64,000 nt of DNA, from the NCBI GenBank assembly GCA_034423195.1, contig DAOUIZ010000070.1, positions 37,037 through 101,036 on the forward strand, given 5' to 3'. Position numbers and translations under genes: made by a program. The notes under the pieces were generated by a model that did not search any database, had not been told where the DNA came from, and was given only the letters and a program-made list of their open reading frames with translations. The DNA is from CATOSK01 sp034423195. GTDB taxonomy: Bacteria > Chloroflexota > Dehalococcoidia > Lucifugimonadales > UBA3495. This document shows positions 25,577-36,361 of the stretch, one piece after another; the first letter of the stretch is position 1, and every line of letters starts with the position of its first letter.

Positions 25577-26725
25577 TTACCGGAACGCCGGAATCACATG
25601 CTTCCCGAACAGCTCGATGGACTTCATCACCCTGTCGTGGTCAATGGTCTCTGTCTGCATCAGGAACTGCACCTGGTCCACCCCCGTTGCTTCGTGCATC
25701 TTCACCGCGTCAATGCAGCTCTGCGGGTCCCCCGCCACAATCACCCCCCGCTCTGCCAGCGTGTCCGCGTCCATGTCCTCCCAGATCCGCTGCGCTAGCG
25801 CCGACCCGCCGGACAGGTCGAATTGCGTCACCGCGCCTTCCTCCGACACTTCTTTGACGTCTATGTAGCGGGAGAAGTTATGCACCAGGTGCTCGGGTAT
25901 CCCGCCCCACTGTTCCAGTAGGCGGGCGTAGACGTCCTTCTGGTCCTGCACGTAGGGACGCCCCGGCCCGAAGAAGGTCTTCAGGGAGTTGGCGCAAAGC
26001 TCCCTTGCGCTGGCGTTGTCCTCCCCGCAGTACCCGAACAGGGAACTCAACCACTGGTTGTTGACCTGCGCCCCCACTGGATGAGCGCCCTTGATGTTTT
26101 CCCGGTAGTCCCGTATGTGCGGCTCCAGCACCGACGGCGCGCTGATCCCCAGCGCCATCACCCCGATTCCCTTCTGCGCGGCCAGCTCGTAGGTCGCCGG
26201 TTGCAGCGCCGCCACCCAGATCGGCGGATGGGGTTTCTGGTACGGCTTGGGCAGCACCTCTCTCGGCGGCACCTGCCAGAACTTCCCCTCGTACTCGAAG
26301 ACTTCCGACTCCCATATCTTCGGAATCATCGTCAGCGATTCTTCCCACATATCCCGGGTATTCCTGGGATCAATCCCCATCCCCGTCTGCTCGAAGGGCG
26401 CCGACCGCCCCGTCCCCAAGTCCACCCTGCCACCGGAAAGGTGGTCCACCATCGCCACCCGTTCCGCCACCCGCACCGGATGGTGGTACGGCAGGATAAC
26501 CACTCCGAACCCCAGCCGGATGCGCTTGGTCAGCCGGCTGAGGGCTCCGAAAATCACCTCGGGGCAGGGCGAAGACGAGAAGGTTGTTAGGAAGTGGTGC
26601 TCCACGAACCAGACGTAATCGAACCCCATCTCATCAGCCAGGATGCACTGCTCGATGGTCTCTTCCACCACCGCATGATCATCCAGCGTCGGACGCTGCA
26701 TCTCGTAAGCCAACCCAAACTTCAT
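25577..26725 (-). CDS. LLM-class flavin-dependent oxidoreductase (luciferase-like)
   Basis: A 382-residue bacterial-luciferase-like protein. Typical blocks: MKFGLAYEMQRP at the start, GFDYVWFVEHHF, VVILPYHHPVRVAERVAMVDHLSGGRVDLGTGRS, and QKPHPPIWVAALQPATYELAAQKGIG. It is the promoter-proximal gene of a two-gene unit with the SsuD-like enzyme. The ATG has AAGGAG 9 bases upstream. It differs enough from the three other family members in the window to be a distinct subfamily rather than a recent duplicate. Substrate unknown. Confidence 0.9.
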   Translation of the reverse strand: MKFGLAYEMQRPTLDDHAVVEETIEQCILADEMGFDYVWFVEHHFLTTFSSSPCPEVIFGALSRLTKRIRLGFGVVILPYHHPVRVAERVAMVDHLSGGRVDLGTGRSAPFEQTGMGIDPRNTRDMWEESLTMIPKIWESEVFEYEGKFWQVPPREVLPKPYQKPHPPIWVAALQPATYELAAQKGIGVMALGISAPSVLEPHIRDYRENIKGAHPVGAQVNNQWLSSLFGYCGEDNASARELCANSLKTFFGPGRPYVQDQKDVYARLLEQWGGIPEHLVHNFSRYIDVKEVSEEGAVTQFDLSGGSALAQRIWEDMDADTLAERGVIVAGDPQSCIDAVKMHEATGVDQVQFLMQTETIDHDRVMKSIELFGKHVIPAFR

Positions 26726-26825
26726 GGCAACACTCCTTGGCTAAGTTGTTTGCTGTTGAGTGGCCCGTCCACCCTGGCACCAGGCCATTGCCAGTCCGTT
26801 CAGTGGATGTGCGGGCCGTAATCCC

Positions 26826-27218
26826 TCAGTAAACGGTAGAAACGTGGGGATACCGGCGTATCTTATCGTCGGAACTGACCAGTTGACACTGGTTTATTCT
26901 GGCGGTTGCCACAATGATCTGGTCAGCCGGGTCGCGATGAAACTCCCCCGGCAACCTGGTCGATTCTATTGCGATTTCAGGTGTCAGTCCGAGGAGAGTG
27001 ATGCCGGGATAACCGAGAGCCGTTTCGAACCATTCCGGTAATGCCCAGGGCAGCCCCAACCTGCCCCTCTCTACCAGTTTGGCAATCTCCCAGCACGAAA
27101 TTGCGCTAACTCCAATCTCGTTGTCTTCGTTCTCGGAAATGGTCCGTATTTGGTCTTCAGTCAATTGGTCAACGTCAATGGTCCACCAGATCCACACATG
27201 GGTGTCCAGCAATATCAT
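26826..27218 (-). CDS. VapC-type PIN-domain toxin
   Basis: A 130-residue PIN-domain RNase. The acidic active-site residues are present: LLDTHV at the N-terminus, SCWEIAKL near residue 43, DPADQIIVATA near residue 97, and SSDDKI. Such toxins cleave tRNA or rRNA and are blocked by the upstream partner. Its ATG overlaps the antitoxin TGA (ATGA arrangement). Confidence 0.88.
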   Translation of the reverse strand: MILLDTHVWIWWTIDVDQLTEDQIRTISENEDNEIGVSAISCWEIAKLVERGRLGLPWALPEWFETALGYPGITLLGLTPEIAIESTRLPGEFHRDPADQIIVATARINQCQLVSSDDKIRRYPHVSTVY

Positions 27219-27436
27219 TCAGGACTTTCCCATTCGTCCACGTCAACGCCTGCGAAAGGCTGGTGATAATAGTATCCCGAGGCCTTTCTGCGGAGAGGAT
27301 ACCGGTCAATCGGCTCAGACTTCTCCGCGAAATGATTGACAACCACCTCTACGTACTCTCCTGCCTGCAACGGCAGACCCGAGACCCTTATCGAGCCATC
27401 GTCCTCAACCCTCGCGCGTACCCTAAAAGTGGCCAT
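27215..27436 (-). CDS. Antitoxin partner of the VapC toxin
   Basis: A 73-residue protein starting MATFRVRARVEDDG, with a short beta-rich N-terminal half (AbrB/DUF104-like length) and a C-terminal basic-aromatic tail (RRKASGYYYHQPF) likely to bind the toxin. A start five codons upstream (27451) is possible, but GGAAG lies 8 bases before the inner ATG. Four-base overlap with the toxin gene supports the assignment. Confidence 0.7.
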   Translation of the reverse strand: MATFRVRARVEDDGSIRVSGLPLQAGEYVEVVVNHFAEKSEPIDRYPLRRKASGYYYHQPFAGVDVDEWESPE

Positions 27437-27566
27437 CTGACTTACTTCCATTTAACCGCTGGATGAGATGCGGTCCTTATCCCGGCCATTTTAACCACGG
27501 CACTCTGACCGGGCAACCAAAGGTTCATCGGCGTTGCTTGGGATTCGACCTTGAGGCGGTCAATCA

Positions 27567-29801
<2,235 letters not shown>

Positions 29802-29936
29802 GAGAAGCGCAACTCCACCCTTGGAATCGCCCGGTGGCGGCCGGGTAGAATCTTACGCTAGTGGCCCAGCATCGGGAAGAAGGTGTTTGTCAGTGGAGGG
29901 GTCGGGCAAACTACGAGACGGTCGGCCATTCGGGCA

Positions 29937-30392
29937 TCAGGGCTCGTCCCATTTCCTCCCAGTTAGATTCTCCCACCGTTGCCTCTGGCGGTTGCTGGTG
30001 GGAACAAACTTGTGCGTTCCTGGAGACGTTGCCCTTAATGCCTCGACTTCGTGCAGGATGAACCTGGCCCGCTCAAGTCCTTCCGCAACTTCGTCCTCAG
30101 TTAATACGTTCTCGTAGAAGTTGCGGTGCAACTGATCAACCACGGCGAAAGCCTCTTTCAGCTTGGCTATCCCGGATTCGTCGGCCAGCCAAAACAACGC
30201 TTCGTGAGTAAGGTTGTGGTGGCCGTGAAACCAGCCCCGATCTTCGGCAACCGCCTTGATAGCCGTGGAAACCGCACCCCATGCCTTTTCCCCGGCTTGC
30301 AGAAGGTCGTCCCTTCGCAATTCCTCCTCGGCTTGCCGGATGTAACTGTGGCTCAACGCCATATACTTTTCTGATTGGGAATATGTAGCCAT
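29937..30392 (-). CDS. HEPN/PaREP1-like helical protein
   Basis: A 151-residue all-alpha protein with the PaREP1/HEPN-like pattern: AEEELRRDDLLQAGEKAWGAVSTAIKAVAEDRGW, then HNLTHEALFWLADE and RNFYENVLTEDEVAEGLERARFILHEVE. HEPN-fold proteins are often RNases or toxins paired with a nucleotidyltransferase. No partner gene is adjacent, and a clear RxxxxH motif is not seen. The stand-alone setting and unknown catalytic status leave function open. Confidence 0.7.
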   Translation of the reverse strand: MATYSQSEKYMALSHSYIRQAEEELRRDDLLQAGEKAWGAVSTAIKAVAEDRGWFHGHHNLTHEALFWLADESGIAKLKEAFAVVDQLHRNFYENVLTEDEVAEGLERARFILHEVEALRATSPGTHKFVPTSNRQRQRWENLTGRKWDEP

Positions 30393-30516
30393 GTTTATCT
30401 GTTTCCGGCTACTTGACCATTATTCCAATTTGAAATACATGCTCGACATGATAATCCTACCACACGAGGACCCTTGCTGCCCATTTTGCTTCTGGGACTT
30501 GGTTGCCGCCCGCTTG

Positions 30517-31692
30517 CTAGACCCCTATCAGCACCACTTCCCGCTGCACTGGCGATGTGGCGAACGGCCCGTCCTCGGACATGAAGGCGTCGATTTCGGA
30601 ACGTACGCCGAACTCCGGCAGGTACACTCCGGGCTCGATGGAAAACCCTACCCCGGGAATGATCCTCCTCGTGTCGTGGGTCTCGAACCCGTCCAGGTTC
30701 ACCGCCTCCCCATGCACCTCGTAGCTGATGCTGTGTCCCAGGCGGTGCGTGAAATACTCCCCGTAACCCCGCTCCTCGATATACCCCCGTGCCACACCAT
30801 CGGCCTGCCACCCCTGCACCGTCTGCCCCCTGGCATGACAGTTCTCCAGGAACGCCAGGGCGGCATCCCGCGCCCCGGTCACAATGTCGAAGATCCGCTG
30901 GTGCCGCTCCGGGACCCGGTCGCCGATGAAGGCAGTCCAGGTAATATCCGCGTACACCGACTCCGGCGTCGCTTCCCGGCCCCACAGGTCGATCAGCACC
31001 CAATCCCCCGGGCGGAATCTGGCGCTCTCCTCCTCCGATGGCTCGTAGTGCGGGTCCGAGCAGTGGGCGTTTGCCGACACTATCGGCCCGTCCGCCGCTT
31101 CTAGCCCCTCCTCCCCGAACCGCTCCCGGATGAACTCTGCAATCTCATATTCGTTCACACCCTCGGACAACCGCTCCCCTATGCGCCGGAAGGCCTCGTT
31201 TACGATTTCCCCCAGCTTCGCCGCCGCCCGCCGGTGGCCGGCCAGTTGCTCCGGAGTCCACCGCTGGGTCGCATACTGCATCACGTCGGCTGACGAGACC
31301 ACCTCCACCCCCAGGCTCCGCACCAGCTCCACCGTCCCCGCGTCCACCCGCGAAACCCTGGGCAGTTCGTTCATCGGAGAATATTCCATTGCCACCCGGC
31401 CGGCGTCCTTCAGCGTCTCTTGCAGCCGCTCCAGCAGCGACTCCCGGCCTCTGTAAACCGCCGTGGCGACCCCCGATTCCCCGAACTTGCCCACGTCTAC
31501 GTGATGGGTCACCACGACCGGGGAGCCCTCCGCCGGGACGTATAGGAAACAGGGGCGGGTCACATGCCCGCTTGGCGTGATGGCTTGCCGGAATATGGGA
31601 TTGGAATGCCGGTAATCGTGAATCAGCCAGCCCGGAATGCCTTCCTGCCTGAGAAAAGCCTGCGCGTCGCTGATTACCCTGTTTCCGGGCAT
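30517..31692 (-). CDS. M24-family aminopeptidase (Xaa-Pro peptidase-like)
   Basis: A 391-residue protein with an N-terminal creatinase-like domain (WLIHDYRHSNP) and a C-terminal pita-bread metallopeptidase domain. The five metal ligands can be placed: Asp in LIDLWG, Asp in VYADITW, His in HRLGHS, Glu in SIEPGVY and Glu in VRSEIDAF. It probably cleaves Xaa-Pro or related peptides. It is first in the minus-strand direction relative to recQ, but 700 bases away, so not obviously in an operon with it. Confidence 0.9.
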   Translation of the reverse strand: MPGNRVISDAQAFLRQEGIPGWLIHDYRHSNPIFRQAITPSGHVTRPCFLYVPAEGSPVVVTHHVDVGKFGESGVATAVYRGRESLLERLQETLKDAGRVAMEYSPMNELPRVSRVDAGTVELVRSLGVEVVSSADVMQYATQRWTPEQLAGHRRAAAKLGEIVNEAFRRIGERLSEGVNEYEIAEFIRERFGEEGLEAADGPIVSANAHCSDPHYEPSEEESARFRPGDWVLIDLWGREATPESVYADITWTAFIGDRVPERHQRIFDIVTGARDAALAFLENCHARGQTVQGWQADGVARGYIEERGYGEYFTHRLGHSISYEVHGEAVNLDGFETHDTRRIIPGVGFSIEPGVYLPEFGVRSEIDAFMSEDGPFATSPVQREVVLIGV

Positions 31693-31737
31693 GGACTCAC
31701 CCCCGATAAGTGGTATCTTCGAGGCGACGCTTTTGTC

Positions 31738-32535
31738 TTACCGGACTTGCGGAAGGGCGCCGCCGTCGGCAACTATGGTGGTTCCCGTAATGAAGCTGGA
31801 CCGTTCGGACGCCAGGAAAGCTAGGACGTCGCCGATCTCCTCCGGTCTCCCCACCCGTTTCATCGGGAACTGCTTTGCGGTCTTCTTCATGAAGTCTTCC
31901 ACCTGCTGTCCTGCGGCTTGGGCTTGCTCCTCCATGGCCGAGGTGTAGATCTCCGTCGCCACCGGCCCTGTGATCACGTTGTTTACTGTAATGTTGAAGC
32001 TTGCCAGTTCTTCGGCCAGTTCTCTGAAGAACCCCACGATGGAGCGTTCGCTCAGGGTGGACAACGCCGTTCTTGCTCCCGAATCATGGGCCCGGGACGG
32101 CAGCAGGTTGATTATCCGTCCCCAATGTTGCTGCTTCATGTGAGGAATGACTTCCCGGCTCAGGCGGATCGCGCTGTAAAGGTTCCTTTCCAACGCCGAA
32201 CCAATGTGGTTGTCATCCAGTTCCGTGGCCGGCACATCTTCGCGCGCAGCCCCGGTGTGAGTCACCAGGATGCCGACCTGGTCGAACCGGTTGTACGTAT
32301 CCCGCACGACCCGCCGTATATCCCTTTCCTGGGACAGGTCCGCGGGAATGGCGAGGACCCGGTGCTGCGAACCCAGGCGGGCCAGGTCTATTTCAGCCCG
32401 GCGCAAGGCGGCCTCGTCCCGGCCGCAAATGGTTACGTTGGCGCCCTCTTTTGCCAGCGCGGTGGCTACCGCCAGTCCGATACCCCGGGTGGACCCACCC
32501 ACGATGGCAACCCTTTCCCGAAGCCCCAGGTCCAT
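31738..32535 (-). CDS. SDR-family protein with a degenerate active site
   Basis: A 265-residue SDR-like protein. The cofactor motif GGSTRGIGLAVA is intact, and the C-terminal half (ITVNNVITGPVATEIY) is typical. At the active site, TALSTLSERSIVGFFRELAEEL aligns with the usual YxxxKAAVxGLTRxLAxEL so that Tyr is replaced by Ser and Lys by Glu. The Ser of the NxS segment also appears changed (INLLPS). It is likely NAD(P)-binding but not a conventional oxidoreductase. The ATG at 32535 has GGAGG upstream at a long 11-13 base spacing. Confidence 0.82.
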   Translation of the reverse strand: MDLGLRERVAIVGGSTRGIGLAVATALAKEGANVTICGRDEAALRRAEIDLARLGSQHRVLAIPADLSQERDIRRVVRDTYNRFDQVGILVTHTGAAREDVPATELDDNHIGSALERNLYSAIRLSREVIPHMKQQHWGRIINLLPSRAHDSGARTALSTLSERSIVGFFRELAEELASFNITVNNVITGPVATEIYTSAMEEQAQAAGQQVEDFMKKTAKQFPMKRVGRPEEIGDVLAFLASERSSFITGTTIVADGGALPQVR

Positions 32536-32687
32536 TTCTGGTCCAGCCTCCTAGCCTCTCCGGATTTTCCGAAAATTAAACAGCCCGGCGACAACGATCA
32601 AGGAGACTCGTGCCCCCCTTGTTTCAGCACACTGTGGAATTTGCCGAGCCGATTCTAACATAAGGCGAAAATAAAGCCGATGGCCGT

Positions 32688-33257
32688 CTACGCCGCCCCT
32701 GGATCATCAAACCGGAAACAGGTGATCAAATGATCATTTACCAGGCCCGCCCCCTGCATGAAGGCATAGCAGATTGTCGGCCCCACGAACTTGAATCCGC
32801 GGGCCATCAGGTCCCTGCTCAACGCTTCCGACTCGGGCGTCTTGGCCGGAACGTCCCTGGATTCCTGCCAGCGGTTCCTGAGAGGCCGCCCTTCCACGAA
32901 TCTCCAAACGTAGGCGTCGAAGCTCCCGAACTCCTCCTGCACCCGCAGGAACGCCTCCGCGTTGGAAACCACCGACCTCACCTTCTGCCGGTTCCGCACA
33001 ATCCCTGGGTCGAGGAGCAGTTCCGCGATGCGCTCCTCGGGAAACCCTGCGATGGCGTTCACGTCGTAGTCGGCGAATGCCCTCCGGTATCCCTCCCGCT
33101 TGTGTAGGATATTCCGCCAGCTCAACCCGGCCTGCGCCCCGTCCAGGGTCAGGTATTCGAAGAACTTCCGGTCGTCGTGCAGGGGCACACCCCATTCCGT
33201 GTCATGGTATTCCACCATGAGAGGATCGTCCCCCACCCACGCGCACCGTTCCACCAC
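32688..33257 (-). CDS. tag: DNA-3-methyladenine glycosylase I
   Basis: A 189-residue helix-hairpin-helix glycosylase. Family marks include CAWVGDDPLMVEYHDTEWGVP at the start, FFEYLTLDGAQAGLSWRNIL with the catalytic Glu region, and GFKFVGPTICYAFMQGAGLVNDH with conserved Tyr/His residues near the end. It removes 3-methyladenine from alkylated DNA. The start is one of two adjacent GTG codons at 33252-33257. It begins 2 bases after the CaiB/BaiF stop, with AAGGTG inside the junction, so the two genes are co-transcribed although functionally unrelated. Confidence 0.95.
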   Translation of the reverse strand: MVERCAWVGDDPLMVEYHDTEWGVPLHDDRKFFEYLTLDGAQAGLSWRNILHKREGYRRAFADYDVNAIAGFPEERIAELLLDPGIVRNRQKVRSVVSNAEAFLRVQEEFGSFDAYVWRFVEGRPLRNRWQESRDVPAKTPESEALSRDLMARGFKFVGPTICYAFMQGAGLVNDHLITCFRFDDPGAA

Positions 33258-33259
33258 CT

Positions 33260-34447
33260 TTAGATGACCCGCCCTTCCCCCATCTGCCGTATGTCATCCT
33301 CCGAGTAGCCCAACTCTGCCAGGATCTCGTCGTTGTGTTCGCCCAACAGCGGCGGATGCCGGTCCAGGCTCCCCGGGGTGGCCGAAAACTTCAGCGGCAG
33401 TCCCGTCTGCTTGATGCTGCCCAGCGTCGGATGCGGCATTTCCAGGAGCATATCCCGGTGCAGCACCTGCGGGTCCGAGAATACATCCGCCAGGTCGTTT
33501 ATCGGACCCGCCGGAACGCTCACCGCCTGCAGGTCCGCCACCCAGTCAACCGATGGCCGCATCAGGAAGAACTCCTGCAGCAGCGGGACAATCTTCTCCC
33601 GGTTTCGCACCCGGTCCCCGTTGGTCGCGTACTCCGGATCGTCCTTCAGGTCCTCCCGCTTGATCCCCTGACAGAACCGCTCCCACAGCCGCTCCGACCC
33701 CACCGCCACGTTGAAATACTTCCCGTCGCTCCCCATGAACCCCTGGTAGGGCACCAGCGTCGGATGGGCCTTCCCCAGCCGTTGCGGCGGAGCGTTGTTC
33801 GCAAAGTAGTAACCCGCTTGGTACGTCAGCCACGCCACCTGCGCGTCCAGCATCGCCACGTCGATGTACTGGCCGGCCCCCGTCTCGTACCGGTGCCGCA
33901 GCGCCGCCAGGACCGAAAACGCGGCCCACATTCCCGCCCCGATGTCCGTCACCGCAATCCCGATCTTCTCCGGTTCTCCCGCCGGTTCCCCGGTGATGCT
34001 CATCAGCCCGCTTATCCCCTGCATTATCTGGTCGTAGGCCGGTCGCGCCTGGTACGGACCCGTCTGCCCGAAACCCGATATGGAGCAGAAAATTATCCCC
34101 GGGTTCACCCCCTTCACCGTCTCATAGTCAATCCCCAGACGCTTCATCACCCCCGGCGTGAAATTCTCCACGATGATATCCGCGTCCTTCGCCAGCTTGA
34201 GGAAGACCTCCACCGCCTTCGGCTCCCGGAAATTTAGCGTCAGGCTCCGCTTGTTCCGGTTGATTGACAGGAAATACGCGCTCTCTTCGCCGATGAACGG
34301 AGGGCCCCACGTCCGTGTATCGTCTCCCGACCCGGGAAGCTCTATCTTGATGACATCTGCTCCGTAGTCCCCCAGCATCAACGTGCAGAAGGGCCCCGCC
34401 AATGCCCGGGTCAGGTCCAGAACGCGTACCCCTTCCAGCGCTTTCAT
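33260..34447 (-). CDS. CaiB/BaiF family CoA-transferase
   Basis: A 395-residue class III CoA-transferase. The sequence runs LEGVRVLDLTRALAGPFCTLMLGDYGADVIKIE at the N-terminus, then LNFREPKAVEVFLKLAKDADIIVENFTPGVMKRLG, with the catalytic Asp region YQARPAYDQIMQG and SITGEP. Enzymes of this class move CoA between carboxylic acids such as formyl, carnitine or bile-acid derivatives; the acid here is unknown. ATG 34447 is chosen for the GGAGGT just upstream. The 5' region contains a 10-bp inverted repeat. Confidence 0.93.
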   Translation of the reverse strand: MKALEGVRVLDLTRALAGPFCTLMLGDYGADVIKIELPGSGDDTRTWGPPFIGEESAYFLSINRNKRSLTLNFREPKAVEVFLKLAKDADIIVENFTPGVMKRLGIDYETVKGVNPGIIFCSISGFGQTGPYQARPAYDQIMQGISGLMSITGEPAGEPEKIGIAVTDIGAGMWAAFSVLAALRHRYETGAGQYIDVAMLDAQVAWLTYQAGYYFANNAPPQRLGKAHPTLVPYQGFMGSDGKYFNVAVGSERLWERFCQGIKREDLKDDPEYATNGDRVRNREKIVPLLQEFFLMRPSVDWVADLQAVSVPAGPINDLADVFSDPQVLHRDMLLEMPHPTLGSIKQTGLPLKFSATPGSLDRHPPLLGEHNDEILAELGYSEDDIRQMGEGRVI

Positions 34448-34496
34448 CGATGCCACCTCCGTCAGTCCCGCCTGTCTCAAACAAAGCCCCCGTGCC

Positions 34497-34544
34497 GCCG
34501 CTATGGCCGCCCCAGGGAGCGCCCCCCCATCTTACCATAGCGGC
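34497..34544. promoter_or_regulatory. 10-bp inverted repeat between divergent genes
   Basis: GCCGCTATGG (34497-34506) and its exact complement CCATAGCGGC (34535-34544), 28 bases apart, lie in the CaiB/BaiF leader and about 50 bases upstream of the queF promoter. A possible operator or transcript hairpin. Confidence 0.4.
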
Positions 34545-34593
34545 CTCCCCGGCAGAGCGGCCCGGGGACAAACGCTCCCGGCGGCGACCGCTT

Positions 34594-34622
34594 TTGACAC
34601 CAACCTTGGCCGCCCATATCAT
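34594..34622 (+). promoter_or_regulatory. Strong sigma-70 promoter of queF
   Basis: TTGACA (34594-34599), 17-base spacer, TATCAT (34617-34622). The -10 box overlaps the ATG at 34621, so that ATG cannot be the translation start. This supports the downstream TTG. The leader is only about 30 bases, too short for a preQ1 riboswitch. Confidence 0.8.
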
Positions 34623-34659
34623 GTCTCCCAACCATTTCCGACGGGCCGGGAGGCATCCC

Positions 34660-35091
34660 TTGACCACCATTCCCGAACTCCAGGAACAGTACCGCGACCT
34701 TGACGTGCAGCTTGCCTGGAAGGGCGAGGAAGCCATCGACGCCCCTTGCCTCCTTGCCTTTCGCTATGAGTATCCCGGCAGCAGCACCGAGGTCAACATC
34801 GACACCGATGAGTTCACCGCCGTCTGCCCGTGGACCGGCCTCCCTGACTACGGGACCCTGAGCATTGCCTACATCCCCGGGGAAAGCTGCATCGAGCTCA
34901 AGTCCCTCAAGTATTACCTCCTTTCCTACCGCGATGTCGGCATCGTCCAGGAGCACGCTGCCAACCGCATCCTTCGGGACCTCGTGGCTCTCTGCCGGCC
35001 CGTCCGCATGAAAGTCACCCTGGACTACAAGGTCCGCGGAGGCATCCACACCTCCGTAACCGCCGACTACAACCCTTCCGAAAACCCGTAA
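34660..35091 (+). CDS. queF: NADPH-dependent 7-cyano-7-deazaguanine reductase (preQ0 reductase)
   Basis: A 143-residue unimodular QueF, which reduces preQ0 to preQ1 in queuosine synthesis. The catalytic pair is in place: Cys56 and Asp63 in FTAVCPWTGLPDYG, essentially at the B. subtilis positions. NADPH-binding ESCIELKSLKYYLLSYRD follows. The start is a TTG at 34660 with GGGAGG 6 bases upstream. The queuosine-precursor transporter gene begins 29 bases downstream, so the two form a queuosine operon. Confidence 0.95.
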   Translation: MTTIPELQEQYRDLDVQLAWKGEEAIDAPCLLAFRYEYPGSSTEVNIDTDEFTAVCPWTGLPDYGTLSIAYIPGESCIELKSLKYYLLSYRDVGIVQEHAANRILRDLVALCRPVRMKVTLDYKVRGGIHTSVTADYNPSENP

Positions 35092-35120
35092 GGCCGCACC
35101 CGCACCCCAGGGAGGACGCT

Positions 35121-35834
35121 ATGCGATTCACCGGCAGCTTTGTCATCGTCGCCATCCTGTTCGTCACCGTGCTGATTACCTCCAACATCATCGCGGTGAA
35201 ACCCATCCAGCTCCTTGACCTGCCCTTCAATTTCATTGGCGGCTCCGCGGTGATTCTGCCCGCCTCCATCATCATCTTCCCCATCAGTTATATCGTCGGC
35301 GACATCCTCACCGAGGTCTACGGATTCCGAGTTGCCCGCGCCGTTATCTGGCTCGGCTTCGCCGCCAACCTCCTCGTCGTCATTGCCCTCTACCTCACCG
35401 GAATAATCCCCGGCGCTCCCTTCTGGTCTGGCGACGACCAGGGCTCCTACAACCGGATCCTCGGCCAGGTCCCGGGAATACTGGTTGCCTCCTTCATTGC
35501 CTACCTTGTCGGAGAATTCTCCAACTCCACCGTCCTGGCCCTCCTCAAGTACAAGATGCAGGGCCGCCTCCTCTGGGTTCGCACCATTGGCTCAACCATC
35601 GTCGGACAGGGCCTCGACTCCTTCATCTTCATCTTCATCGCCTTCGGTTTCTTTGGAGATTGGTCCGGCGCAGCCCTCCTCGGCGCCGCTATCGCCCAGT
35701 GGATTACCAAGATTCTCTACGAAACGGTGGCAACTCCCCTCACCTACGCCGTCGTCAATTACATGAAGCGCAAGGAGCAGATGGACGTCACCGACGTCCC
35801 CAGATCCCTCAACCCCCTCGGCGTCTTTGGATAG
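35121..35834 (+). CDS. yhhQ: Queuosine precursor transporter (YhhQ/VUT family)
   Basis: A 237-residue integral membrane protein with about six hydrophobic helices. Signature parts: VLITSNIIAVKPIQL, FPISYIVGDILTEVYGFRVAR, FSNSTVLALLKYKMQGRLLWVRTIGSTIVGQGLDS. Family members import preQ0, preQ1 or queuine. Placement directly after queF indicates import of preQ0 or preQ1. The rest of the queuosine pathway (queC, queD, queE) is not in the window, which fits a salvage strategy but does not prove it. Confidence 0.94.
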   Translation: MRFTGSFVIVAILFVTVLITSNIIAVKPIQLLDLPFNFIGGSAVILPASIIIFPISYIVGDILTEVYGFRVARAVIWLGFAANLLVVIALYLTGIIPGAPFWSGDDQGSYNRILGQVPGILVASFIAYLVGEFSNSTVLALLKYKMQGRLLWVRTIGSTIVGQGLDSFIFIFIAFGFFGDWSGAALLGAAIAQWITKILYETVATPLTYAVVNYMKRKEQMDVTDVPRSLNPLGVFG

Positions 35835-35878
35835 GACACTTCGGATAAAGCACTTCCCGCCCTCAGCCACCCCCGCCG

Positions 35879-35912
35879 GAAAAAAGAGGGCAGGCCCTGG
35901 CAGCCTGCCCTC
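35879..35912 (-). terminator. Hairpin terminator between queuosine operon and TIG-repeat gene
   Basis: GAGGGCAGGC (35886-35895) pairs with GCCTGCCCTC (35903-35912). On the minus strand six Ts follow. It may serve both converging transcripts. Confidence 0.65.
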
Positions 35913-36361
35913 CCCTTCATCATTCCCCCGCAGAGCCTGCCCCCGCGTAGGTGGGGGGCCCAGACCCCGGTAAATCACTCCCTCCAACCCTGTCTCCCAC
36001 ACCCACCATCTCTCCCGTCACCCCCGCAACGTACTCCGCGCGACATCCGCTGGCGTTGAGACAAGTTACCTTGTGGCAGCGGTGGAGTCGCAAAAAGGGA
36101 ATCCAGACCCCGGTAAATCCTCCCCAACAGCCCCGTCCCCCATTGACGGGACAAGCCCTCTCACCCACCAAAAATTGGTGCCACCGCACCCCAAAACACC
36201 CACAAAATGGTGCTGATTATTGATGCACATCCAACCCCTTCCTCAACCGTTGCCAATTGCAGGCACTATCTCATAAGCCCCTAGAGGAGGGAAATGGGCA
36301 GGGGATTAGGATGGGGGTGAAGGCCTACTGCAGTATCGCCGCTGGCTTTTGGGGCAGTTTC
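35913..36361. repeat. Repeat-rich intergenic stretch
   Basis: About 450 bases without a gene. It holds a degenerate CGTAGG-type inverted repeat (35936-35970), a 16-base direct repeat CCAGACCCCGGTAAAT at about 35960 and again at about 36103, one GACAAGT hairpin (36040-36091), and two near-repeats around AAATTGGTGC/AAATGGTGC at 36170-36215. No tRNA or other RNA gene is recognised. Confidence 0.6.
36040..36091. repeat. GACAAGT-loop hairpin, copy 2
   Basis: An 11-bp interrupted stem: GCGAC with GTCGC (36040-36044/36087-36091) and CCGCTG with CAGCGG (36047-36052/36077-36082). The 24-base loop contains TGAGACAAGTTACCTTG. Confidence 0.7.

Noticed and set aside
34660..34700. preQ1 riboswitch before queF
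   Set aside because: Promoter lies only about 30 bases upstream of the start, leaving no room for an aptamer.
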